Part shown: piece by piece, positions 12,241-23,775 of the stretch | Layout: the number at the start of each line of letters is the position of its first letter | How positions within the stretch are numbered: the first letter of the stretch is position 1 | Assembly (NCBI GenBank): GCA_029783825.1 | Contig: JAREIK010002966.1 | Span: 296,662 to 360,661, forward strand | DNA length: 64,000 nt | Reading direction: 5' to 3' | From: Sapria himalayana | Lineage: Eukaryota; Streptophyta; Magnoliopsida; Malpighiales; Rafflesiaceae | Translations under genes and position numbers: made by a program | Notes under the pieces: generated by a model | What the model was told of the DNA's origin: nothing | What the model saw: only the letters and a program-made list of their open reading frames with translations | The model's database searches: none

Positions 12241-13979
12241 CCATGTAAATGCAGACATACTTTTATGCTTTGCAAACCCTAGCTTATAAATTAAAGAAGA
12301 AAATATTATGATAGAAAAATGAAAATAAAACACTAAATCATAACTCAAATAGCAAACCTAATTATAAATAAAGAAAAAAAAATTGAGCAGGCCATAAATC
12401 GAGTGTTCCTATTATTAAAAAATATATATAATAAATGGAGGTCTTGGAAGTCATACTCAGTATACAAGATTCCCATTTTAATGAGAGATCTGAGAGAGTT
12501 TAATATATCGATAGTCTTACCTCCCAAAAATTTATAGAGACTACGTCTAAAAAGTATCCAACCTGAGCCATACTACCATTAGCTATAGATATTTATCATT
12601 ATACAAATGCATTACCTCCAATATATATGTAACTCAAAAAAATTCCAAGTAATCACTTAGCTCAATATTATTTCACCCAACCATATTTAAAAATAATATA
12701 ATAAATAAACACTCATAAAATTATAACAATGATATTCAAAATGTTCAAATTATAAATAAATATAATTGATGTGTCATAAGGTAAAGATTTGGGAGAGAAA
12801 TAAAATGAAAACTCAAAAATAATTAATAATTATATCGAAGAATCAATTTAATTATATATAGATAGGTCTACTATTAAATCTATTTTTTATTTAGGTAAGT
12901 TACTAAAAAATATAAAAAAAATAAAAATATTTATATGTGGATTGGAATATATTAGAACATGGATTAGTTTAGGTAGGTCAAAATGGCAAGGTAAAGGCCC
13001 AACAATGATCATGATGATAAATGAGAATTTACATTGTCAGATAATAAACTTAAAAGCAAGCCTCTGGATTGGAATAAGATCTGAGATGTTGAAATATAAG
13101 GAAAACAGAGAGTATCACTGCTACAATTGCAAAGCATCATTTTACAATAATAGCTGGTTGATGAAAATCTCTAAAGGTAACTACGTGTGATGCGACATTA
13201 CTTAATAGTGCCATATATCATGCATGTCCACTTCTATTCCTACTAAATTTGATCTTCATGCCTAAAAAAGCAATCTTAGTTGAAAAAATTAAATATTCCA
13301 AGTGTTGCTTGTTGAATAAACTTGCAATAAGACTTCCAATATATCATGCCAAAAAAGAAAAATTCATTTGGATATTTGAAAAACAAAGTAAAAAGAAATA
13401 AATGAAAAACTAAAAAAAATTAAAGCTAAAGTTACTGAAGTTGTATATGGAAATTAAGGAAACCATAATAAAGATTTAGTTATCTTGATGATAATTTTAA
13501 AATAATTTTTTGAAAAAAAAAATTCCTAAAAGATGATTTATGTCCATTTTCTTGCCTAAAAAAATTCTAGTTGTTTAAGAAATTAAATTATCAAAATCCA
13601 ACTCTTCTATCATAGATGAATATATAAAATTCAATATGAAAATATTAATGAATTTAGGAATATATATATGAATATCCAAGAAATATGATTCAACAGAAAA
13701 GATAAAAGATTTATTAAAATAAAAATAAACAAAACAGACCCCATGTTATATTGATGTTGCATTTGTACTTATACTGCACTACACTAATTCCTTGTGGAAA
13801 AAATCCCACATCCAAAAATATTGTTGCCAAAATATTGTTGCAACTATTTTTAATCACTCACATTTTATTCATTCCAAGAAGTCCAAAAATTTATATAAGG
13901 CAATATGTCCTAAAACCTTTTTATTATCTCTACTAATAGATAAATTTTACATGAGATAATATGTATCCTCAAGAAGAAC
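12241..13979. other. No gene recognised
   Basis: AT-rich. The longest frame here (12942-13190, +, 82 codons) has a normal-looking amino acid mix and a YHCYNC stretch, but I recognise no family in it. Given the minus-strand copia fragment that follows, this region may be decayed copia 3' sequence (RNase H side), but no motif proves it. Confidence 0.4.
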
Positions 13980-14260
13980 AAATAAAAATCAATAATGTAT
14001 TTGATTAGCTCAAATAAAGTGACTATAAGAAAAAACCTTGCAAACCAGGCTCAGGTGACTACTTTAGACCGTATAATACATTCTACAATCTGCAAACCAC
14101 ACTTGATTGTACTGCCCAAAACACTAGTAGTTGCTTCATATATACCTCCATCTCAAGTTTATAATACAAAAATATTTTTTTCATGTTTAGTTTGTGTATA
14201 CTCTAACCGTCAGATATTGTAAAAAAATGAAAATACGTACCAAAGTTAGCTTGATTATTG
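13980..14260 (-). pseudogene. Ty1/copia reverse transcriptase fragment, broken
   Basis: On the minus strand at about 14040-14110 one frame reads VCRL, stop, NVLYGLK, stop, SPEPGLQ. This aligns with the very conserved copia segment Val-Cys-Arg-Leu-x-x-x-Leu-Tyr-Gly-Leu-Lys-Gln-x-Pro. Two in-frame stops are visible in that stretch alone. It lies downstream, in coding direction, of the integrase fragment at 15225-15612, which is the copia order (integrase then reverse transcriptase). Confidence 0.65.
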
Positions 14261-15224
14261 CAGAGTAAGTATCATGATATTTCATACCAAATATCTAATT
14301 GTATCACATCACTATAAATCTCATTTTAAGTTGATATGATTTTTCATCAAAACTTGCCTTCATAGTAAACAATAAAATGCATCCAATAACAGACTTTCTC
14401 GAAGATCATGATATTAGTTGTCTGATCTCATTATAGTTAAGGATATACATCTCATCTATCATAGTCTGACACATTCTTAAATGAGATAATATCTCAGAAA
14501 AAGATCATACTAGTATCATCATGAGAAATAATAAAAGAAATAAAATAAAATAAAATAAAATAAGACAGCAACGAACTATGTAAAATTGAGTATTGAGTAT
14601 TGAGTACACTTCTTCTCTCCTTTTCATAGAGCAATCAAAAGGTCAAGGTCATAGGAACTACCTATTAAATTGTTTGGCTCCTCGATAGGATCGTTTCTTA
14701 TCCTATCAAGCTGGGCATGTTTCTTTCATCTAGTATATACTCTAAGTTTTGAATGTTCAAGTTTCATAATTTTCAACATTATGAATCTGTATTGGTGCAC
14801 ACACTTATAATACTATGTAATCTAGATGTGAAAAAAATTCTTCTACTCGAGAACTCTCACTTTCGCTAGACTCTATATAATCTGAATTTGTTGGCAAGTA
14901 TGCTGATTCTATGAAAACAATATCATGCTCAAACCCAATATGATCAAATATAGTCAATGAGTGACTCTCTCTATCAACTAAAAGTCGATGCAGGGTTATA
15001 GATAAAAGACAAAGAGTGATGAATCCAAGTGAAATATATATATATTCACACTCTTCATAAGCATGTTAAAGAATAAATCATTATTAAACAATTAACATCT
15101 AAACTCATTAAAATTTTATCAGTGTATGGTAAAAAATATACTCTCTTTGAGAACAATCAAGGCCTTGGAAAAAAAACTCAAGGCCTTGGATACTAGTTTG
15201 TCTCATCCTAGAGAACAATCAAAA
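14261..15224. other. Probable decayed copia integrase/RT linker, no clear motif
   Basis: It lies between the recognisable integrase and reverse transcriptase pieces on the minus strand. A short (ATAAA)n run occurs at about 14535-14563. A near-duplicated AAGGCCTTGGA pair lies at about 15160 and 15181. I find no further conserved motif. Confidence 0.45.
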
Positions 15225-15612
15225 AAAAATTAGCGAAACAAAAAACTCTAGAAGACAACAATTTTGGAATACTCTTTCCAAGTAAAAATATGACTCATAT
15301 CAATTAGTTATCTATTATTCCTTCAGGCACCTTATTTTGTTGAAGGTATGATATTACAAAAAAGTCTAGTAAATAATCTGATGATCTATATAATAAATAT
15401 TAAATTTATATGACATAAATAATAATATAGTATTATTTTTTAATTTTTTTAATTTTATCTTTTTGAGTTTTTATCAATTTATAAAAAATTTTAACCAAAG
15501 AAGACTTCTGATCTATCACGAAATAGAAATATCCAAATATATCTTGAACAATCAACAACAAATATGATCATATACTTAAATCTCTCTTTAATCATATTTC
15601 TATTAGGTTTTT
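15225..15612 (-). pseudogene. Ty1/copia integrase core fragment, broken
   Basis: On the minus strand at about 15490-15600 the frame reads KERFKYMIIFVVDCSRYIW and then IFLFRDRSEVFF. This fits the integrase core around the first catalytic aspartate (consensus Phe-x-Asp-Asp-x-Ser-Arg-x-x-Trp, then Lys-Ser-Glu-x-Phe); here VDCSRYIW keeps one Asp. At about 15240-15350 LQQNKVPEG followed by IFLLGKSIPKLL resembles the Pro-Gln-Gln-Asn-Gly block that precedes the last catalytic region. Stops interrupt it. The upstream part of the same domain appears 8 kb away at 23663-23775, beyond the hAT insertion. Confidence 0.65.
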
Positions 15613-15639
15613 TTATGTTTAAGTTAAAGATGTCAATCG

Positions 15640-15915
15640 GGTCGTGTCATATCGACATAGCATCGTAGGTGGTAGGCTCGTCTATAGTTATTTGAGACCT
15701 AATATGCATCGAGATGCAAGGTGCATCGAGGCGAAAGGCACACCGAGGCACGAGTCACACCCAGGCGCAAGGCGCTCCTGGGTGCAAAGCGCACCCTAGC
15801 GCAAGGCGCACCCTGGTGCAAAGCACACCCAGGTGCAAAGAACATCGAGATGCACGGCAAACCAAGGCAAAGCGCATCGAGGCACACAACCCTTTTGGAG
15901 CATGGAGGCTCAAGG
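15640..15915. repeat. GC-rich minisatellite, AGGCGCA-type units
   Basis: Degenerate tandem units of roughly 14-16 bases around (A/G)AGGCGCACCC(A/T)GGTGCA. Both strands give short open frames (15714-15923 +, 15699-15947 -) that are by-products. It sits just inside the left end of the hAT element, where subterminal GC-rich repeats are common in this superfamily. Confidence 0.75.
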
Positions 15916-16249
15916 GGCAATAAAGGCGAATTTTTTTTTTGTGACATACTCTACATAAAAATACATAAAATTTTTATATTTAACTAAAGAATTATTTATA
16001 ATTGTTATCTATTAATAAAATAAAATCAAAAAAAAAATAACATTAAACATTAAAAAAATATATTATTAGTACTTCTCAACATCACTATCATTAAGAATAA
16101 TAAAATAAAATAATTGAATTTTAACAATCCAATAAATAAAGTTAAAAAATTAAACTTCAAATATAGCATATCAATAATAAAAATAAAAATATCATTAATA
16201 TTTTTTGTATAACAAAAATTAAAAATTTAAAAAGATATACAAAATAAAT

Positions 16250-18000
16250 ACTTATAGATCTTGCTCAAACTCTAAATCCATAAAATCATCATGACTATCA
16301 TTTGTTTCATCATCACTCTTGAACTCTCACTTGTCTTAATCTTCATATCCTGATAACTGGGTCATTTTTTCATCTTCATCAATCAAAATAAAATTAAAAG
16401 TATATTTAAAACTTGATGATATTAACTTAGATATTTATATTTTGCTTGAACTTGCTTTAATTTTTATATAAACCTTTAGCTCCTCTAGCTCTTACAACAA
16501 CACCACAAGTTAAATCATTATTATCAAATGCTAAATTATCTTGTGTAATATCTTCATCTTCTTTTTTTTCATCAATTAATTATTGTTATAATTTATTTCT
16601 TCCAAAAAAATAATATCAATAATATGATGCTTATTGAATCTTTTTATCGAGGCTCAATTGTACTTAATGTACATCAAATCATTCGAGCATTAATATTGCA
16701 ACTTATTTCTCCTCTTGTTATAAATCTGAAAAAATCTTGATTATTAGATTATATATTATATTAAATAATATAATAAATATATTACTTTTTCGTAATTATT
16801 TTAATAATTTACATTCTCGAAAATATTTAAATTTATTTCACAACCAGATACACTATATATTAGGTTGAGATGCCACAATGCAAATTTTTACAAACAATTA
16901 ATATTAGATCCAAATATACTTCATTATTCAATTATAATAATATAAATAAATTATCAGCTAAATATTTCATATATTTTAATAAAAAAATATATTAATTTAA
17001 ATACAGTAAATCACTAAATTAAAGAACTAACCTAATAGTTATGACTTCTTTGTTCGTATGGAAAAATCATAATCAAAAAGGTATTGAGAATGCATGTACA
17101 AGTCCAATTATGATATAATTGTATCTTATTCACCTCTCTATTTCATCAATCTCAACATACATTTACCTACATCTTCAAAGATTTTTGAATCTAGATTTAC
17201 TACTAATCCTTTTGTATCATAATAAAACTCTATGTACAAAAATTTCTAGCGGAATATAAGGCTGATGAAGCTGAATCTCTCACCGCCTATTAATGATTTT
17301 CATGATTTCCTTATACTTCTCTTCACTCTCATTAAAGTTTTTGATAATTAATTTCTATCTTTTGCATGAAAACATAAATGTAACTCATTGTATGCCTCTT
17401 TTAACCAACCACCAAGCAAAGAATATGTACAAGACGGTCTGACACCTTCAAAGAAAATATTATAGTATTCTAAAAATGAGGCATAAAAATTATATTTTCT
17501 CTTTTCCTCTTTTGCCAATTTATAACTTCCTCAAGTTATTTTTTTATTTATTAATATGAAATAAGGTGATGAAGACCATTACAAACCACATCTTTGTAAG
17601 CCTCAACAACTAATTTTGCTCAATAAATCATCAAATCATATTAAGCAATCTCACTTTATTATAAATACAACCACATATAAATATAACTCACTTTATTCTC
17701 TTCTTGATATATGATAGTTTTTATATATCTTTCAATAATAAGTCAAGACAATATGCAATACATAGTATCCATTACAAATATTGTTTTTTTTATTTCAACA
17801 ATTTACATATATAAGTTAAAGTTAATCATTAATATAGAAATAATATATAATGTGTAATAACCTAAATAAAATATTAAAAAAAATCAAATTAAATTTTAAA
17901 TATTTACTATCCCATAAATTGAAGTATTATCTATTATAACTTGATAATATTATCTTTGTTAATTTCTTTCACCAAACTATCAAATAATTCAAATAATTTA
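16250..18000 (-). pseudogene. hAT transposase, C-terminal half (DUF659-like region and dimerisation domain)
   Basis: Read on the minus strand. At about 17260-17330 NFNESEEKYKEIMKIINRR matches the hAT stretch ending Ile-Asp-x-Arg-Trp, with Trp replaced by a stop. At about 17050-17200 FYYDTKGLVVNL and later LDLYMHSQYLFDYDF fit the following region. At 16625-16735 FFQIYNKRRNKLQY, stop, CSNDLMYIKYN is the C-terminal dimerisation block (consensus Phe-x-x-Ile-His-x-Lys-x-Arg-Asn-x-Leu, Leu-x-Asp-Leu-x-Tyr-Val-x-Tyr-Asn). An acidic tail, DDETNDSHDDFMDLEFEQDL, ends near 16255. Several stops make it non-functional. The N-terminal half lies at 21999-22640 beyond an inserted repeat block. Upstream of about 17450 the match fades. 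Confidence 0.75.
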
Positions 18001-18184
18001 TCTCTCATCTTGATCATAAAAAAAATATCAATAGGTTTTATAAACATGAATACATGATTTTTATTTATAAATTCACTATGAAATTCACCAACATTCTTTC
18101 TTTCCTATAAGTTCATTCATTTTATATAATTAAATATTCATTTTACTTCAATTATGTAAAATGATTCATCATCAGATTCATTAT

Positions 18185-18533
18185 AAGAATTAATTTTTTT
18201 TAGACTAGTAACTCTCACATCATAAAAATTAAATGTCTTATATCTAAAATAATATTGCCCATTTGCCTTTCAAGCATTGGTTAAGAACTAATATAGTTGA
18301 CTATATTAAATGAATTACAGTATTATATAACTATCTACAAAATAAAATATCAAATTCTTTGTAAGAATTAATTCTTTATTTAGACTAGTAACTCTCGCAT
18401 CATGAAAGTTAGATCTCTTATATTTCAAATCATATTAGCCGATTATCTCAAGCATTGGTTAAGAGCTAATATAGTTTACTGTATTAAATGAATTGCAACA
18501 TCATATAATCATCTACAAAATAAAAAATCGACT
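18185..18533. repeat. 180-bp tandem duplication
   Basis: Two copies, with TTTAGACTAGTAACTCTC at about 18199 and 18379 and TCAAGCATTGGTTAAGA at about 18270 and 18449. They are collinear to the end of copy 2 at about 18533, right where the GC-richer repeat block starts. Confidence 0.8.
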
Positions 18534-18559
18534 CTTTCCTTAACCCCTTACTTGTAAGT

Positions 18560-21230
18560 ATTATTGAGAGTGATGCATTGTGGGGCTAGTGCATATGGCA
18601 TGCTTGAGGCATGCTTGAGCTGAAGGCATGCCTGTGGCACGCATGGCATTTGGGTGCTAACATAGCCCAAAGTCCCACTTTTCTCAACCAGACGTGTTGG
18701 GTGGGAGATGGTCGAGTTGGCCACTACCTATGCCCCCTCACCCTAATTGGTTAGCTAATTTTTGACTATTGGGTACTAACATTGGTTGACTAGAAAATAG
18801 CCAATGCACAATGGCCTATGACCATAGCCACTAGATTGTACTAGCTAGGACAACATGTCAACCAATTCTTAGTGACCATTAGGCATTAAGAAAAGTGCCA
18901 TGGGCACTAACTTTGTCATATAGATTTTGTTTTTAAAATTAAATTAAATTTTTAAAAATTTAATTATTAAATATAAATTGTATTGCATTGTAAATGAAAA
19001 TGAATAAAAATCAACTCAATAAAAAACACATCTATTTCATGATTTTGATTTCATCATAATATCACAAATAATAATAAATTAAAAAACTAAGTAAAAAGCA
19101 CGACAATCAATAATAGTCAACAATGATAACATGTGAGTCTTAAGGCATGTCTGAGGCACACATGGGCGTTGGGTGCTAACACGGCCCAAAAGCCCACTTT
19201 TCTTAGCCAGGCATGTTGGGTAGGACAGGATCGGGTTGGTGACTACCTAGGCCCCATCACCCTTATTGGTTGGTTGGCCGGTACTTGGTTGTTGGGTGCT
19301 AACACTGGCTGACTAGCAGCCAGCCAATTCTCAGTGGCCTATGGCCACAACCATTTGATTGTACTAGCTAGTGTCTTAAGGCGTGCCCAAGGCACACATG
19401 GTCATTGGGTGCTAACATGGCCCAAAGGCCCACTTTTCCCAGCCAAACATGTTGGGTAGGACAAGGGCAGGTTAGCCACAACCTATGCCACCTCACCTTG
19501 GTTGGTTTGCTGGTTCCTAGTACTAACACTAGCATATTAGCAGCTAGCCAATGCCCAATAACCTATGGACACAACCACTGAATTATATTGGCTAGGCCAA
19601 CCCATCAACTAGTGCCTAGTGGCCACTAGGCATCAGGCTAGAGGCCATAGACACTAACTTTTTCATATAGAGTTTTTTATAAATACAATTTTAATTTTTA
19701 ACAATTTAAATATTAAAAATAAACTATATTATATAGTTAATGAAAATGAATAAGAGTCAACTCAAAAAATATATATCTATTTCGTGATTTTGATTTTGAT
19801 CTTATCACAATATCACAGCTAATAATAAATTAAAAAATTAAGTAAAAAACACAATAATCAATAGTAGTCAACAATAATAACATGTGAGTCTTGTAATATC
19901 CAAGATAAGTTTGTATGGTTCAGATTGTCACATCACAAGTTTTTGTCAAAACCACGATACCCTCGATGTCATGTGAGTCATCATCCACTAGTAATTTTTT
20001 CACTTGATCCTAGAGACTAATTAATGAATCCTCACACTCTTTTAAGCATGAGAATATTTTTATGATATATAGTCACAATATCAATCTCTTATCTGAAATA
20101 ATATAAATAATCACAAAAAAAATAAACTCGATAATATGAAAGATACCAAAAATATTAGTAAATCACATATAATCTTAGATAATATGAGATAGATAAATTT
20201 GTATGATTTTTAGTAATTTTATGAAGAAAGGAGAGAGATAATGCATCTCTTCGAGTTTGATTTTTGTGGTGGGAGGGGGACGACATTTAAATTGATTGCC
20301 TCTCATCAAGAGCGCTTGCAGTAATTCATGCCTTTATGTCTTTCACAAATAAGCATGCCTCCCCCCAAGTGAGGCACTATGGCAAGGGCATTGTGGTGCC
20401 TGCACTTATTGAGTGCCTATGGCACACCTGCTCTTAAGGCATGACTAAGGAGCTCCTGGCTGCTAATATGGCCCAAAGGCCCATTTTTCTTAGCCTGGTG
20501 TGTTGGGTTGGCCACTACCTGTGCCCCCTCACTCTAGCTAGTTGGATGGCTCCTGGCTACTGGATGCTAACACTAGCTTATTGGTAGCTAGCCAGTGCCC
20601 AATGGCCTTTGGCCACTGTGACTAAACTATACTGGCTAGGCCAACCCGTCAGCCAATGCCTAGTATCCACTGGGCATCAGGTTGGAAGTCGTAGGCATTG
20701 ACTTTGTCATATAATGTTAGTTTCTAAAATAGAATTTTAATTTTTAAAATAAAAATAAATAAAAATCATAACTCAATAAAAAATACATCTATCTCATGAT
20801 TTTAATTTCATCATGATATCACAAATAATAATATATTAGAAAACTAAGTAAAAATCATGAAAATCAATAGTAATTAGCAATAATAACATGTCAGTCTTCT
20901 AATGTCCACAATACTTTTGTATGGTTCAGATCGTCACATCTCAAACTTATAGTCAAACCTCGATATCATTAATGTCGTGTGAGTATTCACTAGCAATTAT
21001 TTCACTTAATCCTAAAAACTTATACTTGGATTCTCTCAGTCTTTAAAGCATAAGAATACTTTTATCATATATGGTCGCAATATCAATCTCTTATCTAAAA
21101 TAATATTCATAATCTCAGAATAAATAGGATCCGATATTATGTTAGATATCAGATGAGTTAGTAGATCACATATAATCTTAGATAAAATGAGATTGATGGA
21201 TTTATAATATTTTCACTAATTTAATATATC
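18560..21230. repeat. GC-richer dispersed repeat, four partial or full copies in tandem (LTR-like)
   Basis: A unit with the landmarks GGGTGCTAAC, ATGGCCCAAAGGCCCA, CAGGCATGTTGGGT, CCACTACCTATGCCCCCTCA and TGGCTAGGCCAACCCGTCA starts near 18590, 19140, 19375 and 20410. Copies 1, 3 and 4 continue into an AT-rich tail (CATCTATTTCATGATTTT). Copies 3 and 4 also share a further 350 bases with TTGTATGGTTCAGAT and CACATATAATCTTAGATAA, at an offset of about 1.0 kb. Copy 2 lacks the tail. No coding sequence is seen. It interrupts the hAT transposase between its two halves. Repeated LTRs of an unknown retrotransposon are one explanation; a local satellite is another. Confidence 0.7.
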
Positions 21231-21788
21231 TAAATTCTTAATATAATCATATGATAAAATAGAGCAATAAGTAATATCTAAGTACCGAGATAGCCCTCTC
21301 TTATTTGACCAACCATCACATCATTTATCTCTAGCTAACAGAATAAAAAAATTATCGTATTCAAATAATTTGTTCATATCTATACTCGAAAACTAACTAA
21401 TAGACTCACTAAAATTATAATACTTAGTGTCATAATATTTAAACATATTATCTAATTTTTTATGAATTCTACAATATGTTTATTCTATTTTTATTCATGC
21501 ATGTGAATAAATATTTTAATATATTTTATAGCTTTTCCATCTTTACCTTATTATCCATATATGCAATCAAATAATAAAAAGTAAACATTCATAATGTATA
21601 TCTTCTATATTTGTTAAATGTATAACTAATATTACATATACACTTAAATACAATACATATAGTAAGAGTGTACATAAGTTAAGACATATTTATCATATCA
21701 TAAAAATCATTAAGAATTTCATAAACTAAATTTTTATCTTATAATCTAAATTATTAATAATAATTTTATTAATTTTACTATTAACGTA

Positions 21789-21828
21789 GTTGAATATCAA
21801 GTGTTGATAGCCAACACTTGAATTCAAC
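21789..21828. repeat. Short hairpin-forming inverted repeat
   Basis: GTTGAATATCAAGTGTTG, then ATAGC, then CAACACTTGAATTCAAC: 17-18 base arms with one small bulge and a 5-base loop. It lies within the hAT element; function unknown. Confidence 0.75.
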
Positions 21829-21998
21829 ATGAACTATGTATAATACTAATGGAGCCTAACATTTATTTGAAATTTTTTCTTTTTTAAGCCTACTTACAAA
21901 CATAAAATGTAAACATCTTATTGCCTGCTAGGTATCTTAATATATTTAACTTTTAGTTAATTTTTTATATTTTCGAATATGAATAAAACAATTTTTAT

Positions 21999-22640
21999 TC
22001 ATACTTGCACTATTAGATTAATTATATGATACATATACCTAACATAAAAAATATCATCTAATGATACATCTCTAATAATTCTTACAAACATATTAATCAC
22101 AACACTTATATTTGAAACATTACCAAATATAATACTAAAAATTTTATTTTGAATATCATATTCTCTAGAGATCTTTGAAAAACACTCATTATAGAGAGTC
22201 ATAATGAGGATAAACAATCTCATGAAATTATAATTTTTTTATTTAATTTTATACGTAAAATCAATGTAGTGGGTGATAACTTATGTGAATACATCATCAC
22301 AACTAATCTAAATGTCGAAAGTCACAAAAATCACTTCATTGTTTTTTAAGTTCATTAATTACTAATTATTATGTTATTCCTACTAATTTACCTAGAAATT
22401 ATATGATAAATAAATTAAAAGTATGTTTGCATAATATGAATTTTATCAAGTCTTTCCTTCCAAAATCATTGTCATAAATGAAGTCAATAAACCTTAAGTT
22501 GATACAACTCCAAAATTTCACCACTCAACTAAGCTTGTCTAAGATCTAATGCACCATATTTTTTAGTGTATTAATCGGCATATCTCTTATAGTGGTTAAT
22601 GCCACCAACAGCCTCTCCTACATATATATATCTTTCATAA
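21999..22640 (-). pseudogene. hAT transposase, N-terminal/catalytic half
   Basis: The minus frame 21999-22223 is open for 74 codons and includes YDIQNKIFSIIFGNVSN, then RYMYHIINLIVQ. This fits the hAT catalytic core around the second Asp (consensus Ile-Thr-Leu-Asp-Asn-Ala-Ser-x-Asn) and the Arg-Cys-x-x-His-Ile-Leu-Asn-Leu-Ile-Val-Gln motif. Here the catalytic Asp position reads Gly (FGNVSN) and the Cys is Met, so the fragment is inactive. Just upstream (22250-22330), VITHYIDFTYKIK fits the Thr-x-His-Phe-Ile-Asp strand, and SCDDVFT may be what remains of the first catalytic region. A possible original start (MSESFL, stop) lies near 23081. The C-terminal half is at 16250-18000. Confidence 0.75.
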
Positions 22641-23654
22641 TATATATATTATATCGAATATTCTTCGATATCTTTAAAATTTTATTTTAAATTATGTTAA
22701 AATTTGTGTATACTAATGAAGTTAGCTTATTTTTAAGTTTAATAGTCACATGACTCAATGTCATAAAAGAAAACTTTGTTTCAAACTCAAACATTTCTAT
22801 CAAGTTACAACTATTATTTATATATAAGTCTAATTCATTTTTATAATATTTATTATTTGTTATTTTTTAATTTAAGAGACTAAAGCATGAGAAGAAGAAT
22901 AGTATTTTTCTAATCTTTTACTTTTTTTGTTAATTTATTTATTTATATAAAAATTATTAAATAAAATATATGAAATGTAATATGTATCTTTATTTTATGT
23001 GGTCAGCATCTATTTTTTTTACCTCTGCATCATATTCTCATGATTCGAAGTCATAGCTCATCATAAAAATGACTCTGACATTCCGGTAAATTAAAATTAT
23101 AATTAAAATAAATTATGGGCACAAATAGGATACTATGATGCTTTTATAATTTAAAAGAAGAGCCAGAAGAAGAGGGGAGAGAAGACATAATTACAAATAA
23201 ATTATGAAAAATAAAATATATCAAAATATTATTTATAGATAAAATAACATTTTAACTATAAATAATATTTTATCCATTTAACAACCATATATCAAAATTT
23301 GCCCATTAATTTATTGGATTCGGATGTAATACAATAGATAAAATAATTAGAATTTTTTTTTGGTCAACAGCACAACAACAAGTGTTTTCCAATCAGCAAA
23401 TAGCAACCATTTTAAAATGAATGCTTTTTTAAGATGTGGTCCTGCCACATTTCATGTCAATGTGCCTATCTCATGGGCCATACCTGATACAACATGAGGC
23501 TCGTGTGTTTACATAGGAGTAGTGCCATAGGCTAGCACGAGTGAGGCCCAGACATTATTTTGAACCATGCCATGTCAAACCTGATATGTCTAAATTGTGT
23601 CATGTCATGGGTCGTGCTCAAGCCACCCAACACACTTGACACCCCTAATTTTTT
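22641..23654. other. 5' part and right terminus of the hAT element, no intact frame
   Basis: AT-rich up to about 23400. Then a GC-richer terminal stretch at about 23400-23650 carries GGGCC/GGGTCGTG/GTGTTGGGTGGC-type words in minus orientation, mirroring the GGGTCGTG next to the left end. No open frame of note. Confidence 0.5.
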
Positions 23655-23662
23655 TGTATAAG

Positions 23663-23775
23663 ATTGCATAAGTGCCTTATCAAATCAAACTAGCGTATAG
23701 GATACAAAATATTAGTAAGCTTTTGTAGCTGATATGTCTCATATTCTATAATCAAAATATCTTTAAGAAAATAAT
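23663..23775 (-). pseudogene. Ty1/copia integrase zinc-finger/leader fragment
   Basis: The minus-strand frame reads YETYQLQKLTNILYPIR, stop, FDLIRHLCNLIQ. It fits the copia segment Cys-x-x-Cys-Gln-x-Gly-Lys-x-Thr-x-x-x-x-Pro followed by Leu-x-Leu-Ile-His-x-Asp-Leu-x-Gly-Pro. The zinc-binding cysteines are lost. It is the piece that should directly precede the integrase core at 15225-15612, which places the hAT insertion between them. Confidence 0.5.

Larger units (their letters stand above)
15624..23654 (-). mobile_element. hAT-family transposon, about 8 kb, inserted in copia integrase
   Basis: It contains a minus-strand hAT transposase relic in the right order (N-terminal half 21999-22640, C-terminal half 16250-17800). 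The outer ends show a short inverted similarity: TTAAAGATGTCAATCGGGTC on the left, and on the right the complement of GACACCCCTAA, that is TTAGGGGTGTCAA. GC-richer GGGTCGTG sequence follows on both sides. The flanking octamers TGTTTAAG (15616-15623) and TGTATAAG (23655-23662) match 7 of 8, the duplication length expected for hAT. The right terminus could lie some six bases earlier. Copia integrase sequence on either side supports the borders independently. Confidence 0.6.

Noticed and set aside
12942..13190. 82-codon frame with a possible Cys-x-x-Cys (YHCYNC)
   Set aside because: A single short Cys pair is not enough for a zinc knuckle or other finger, and there are no flanking motifs of gag or transposase.
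15699..15987. Cys/Arg/His-rich short frames on both strands
   Set aside because: They follow the AGGCGCA minisatellite units inside the hAT left end.
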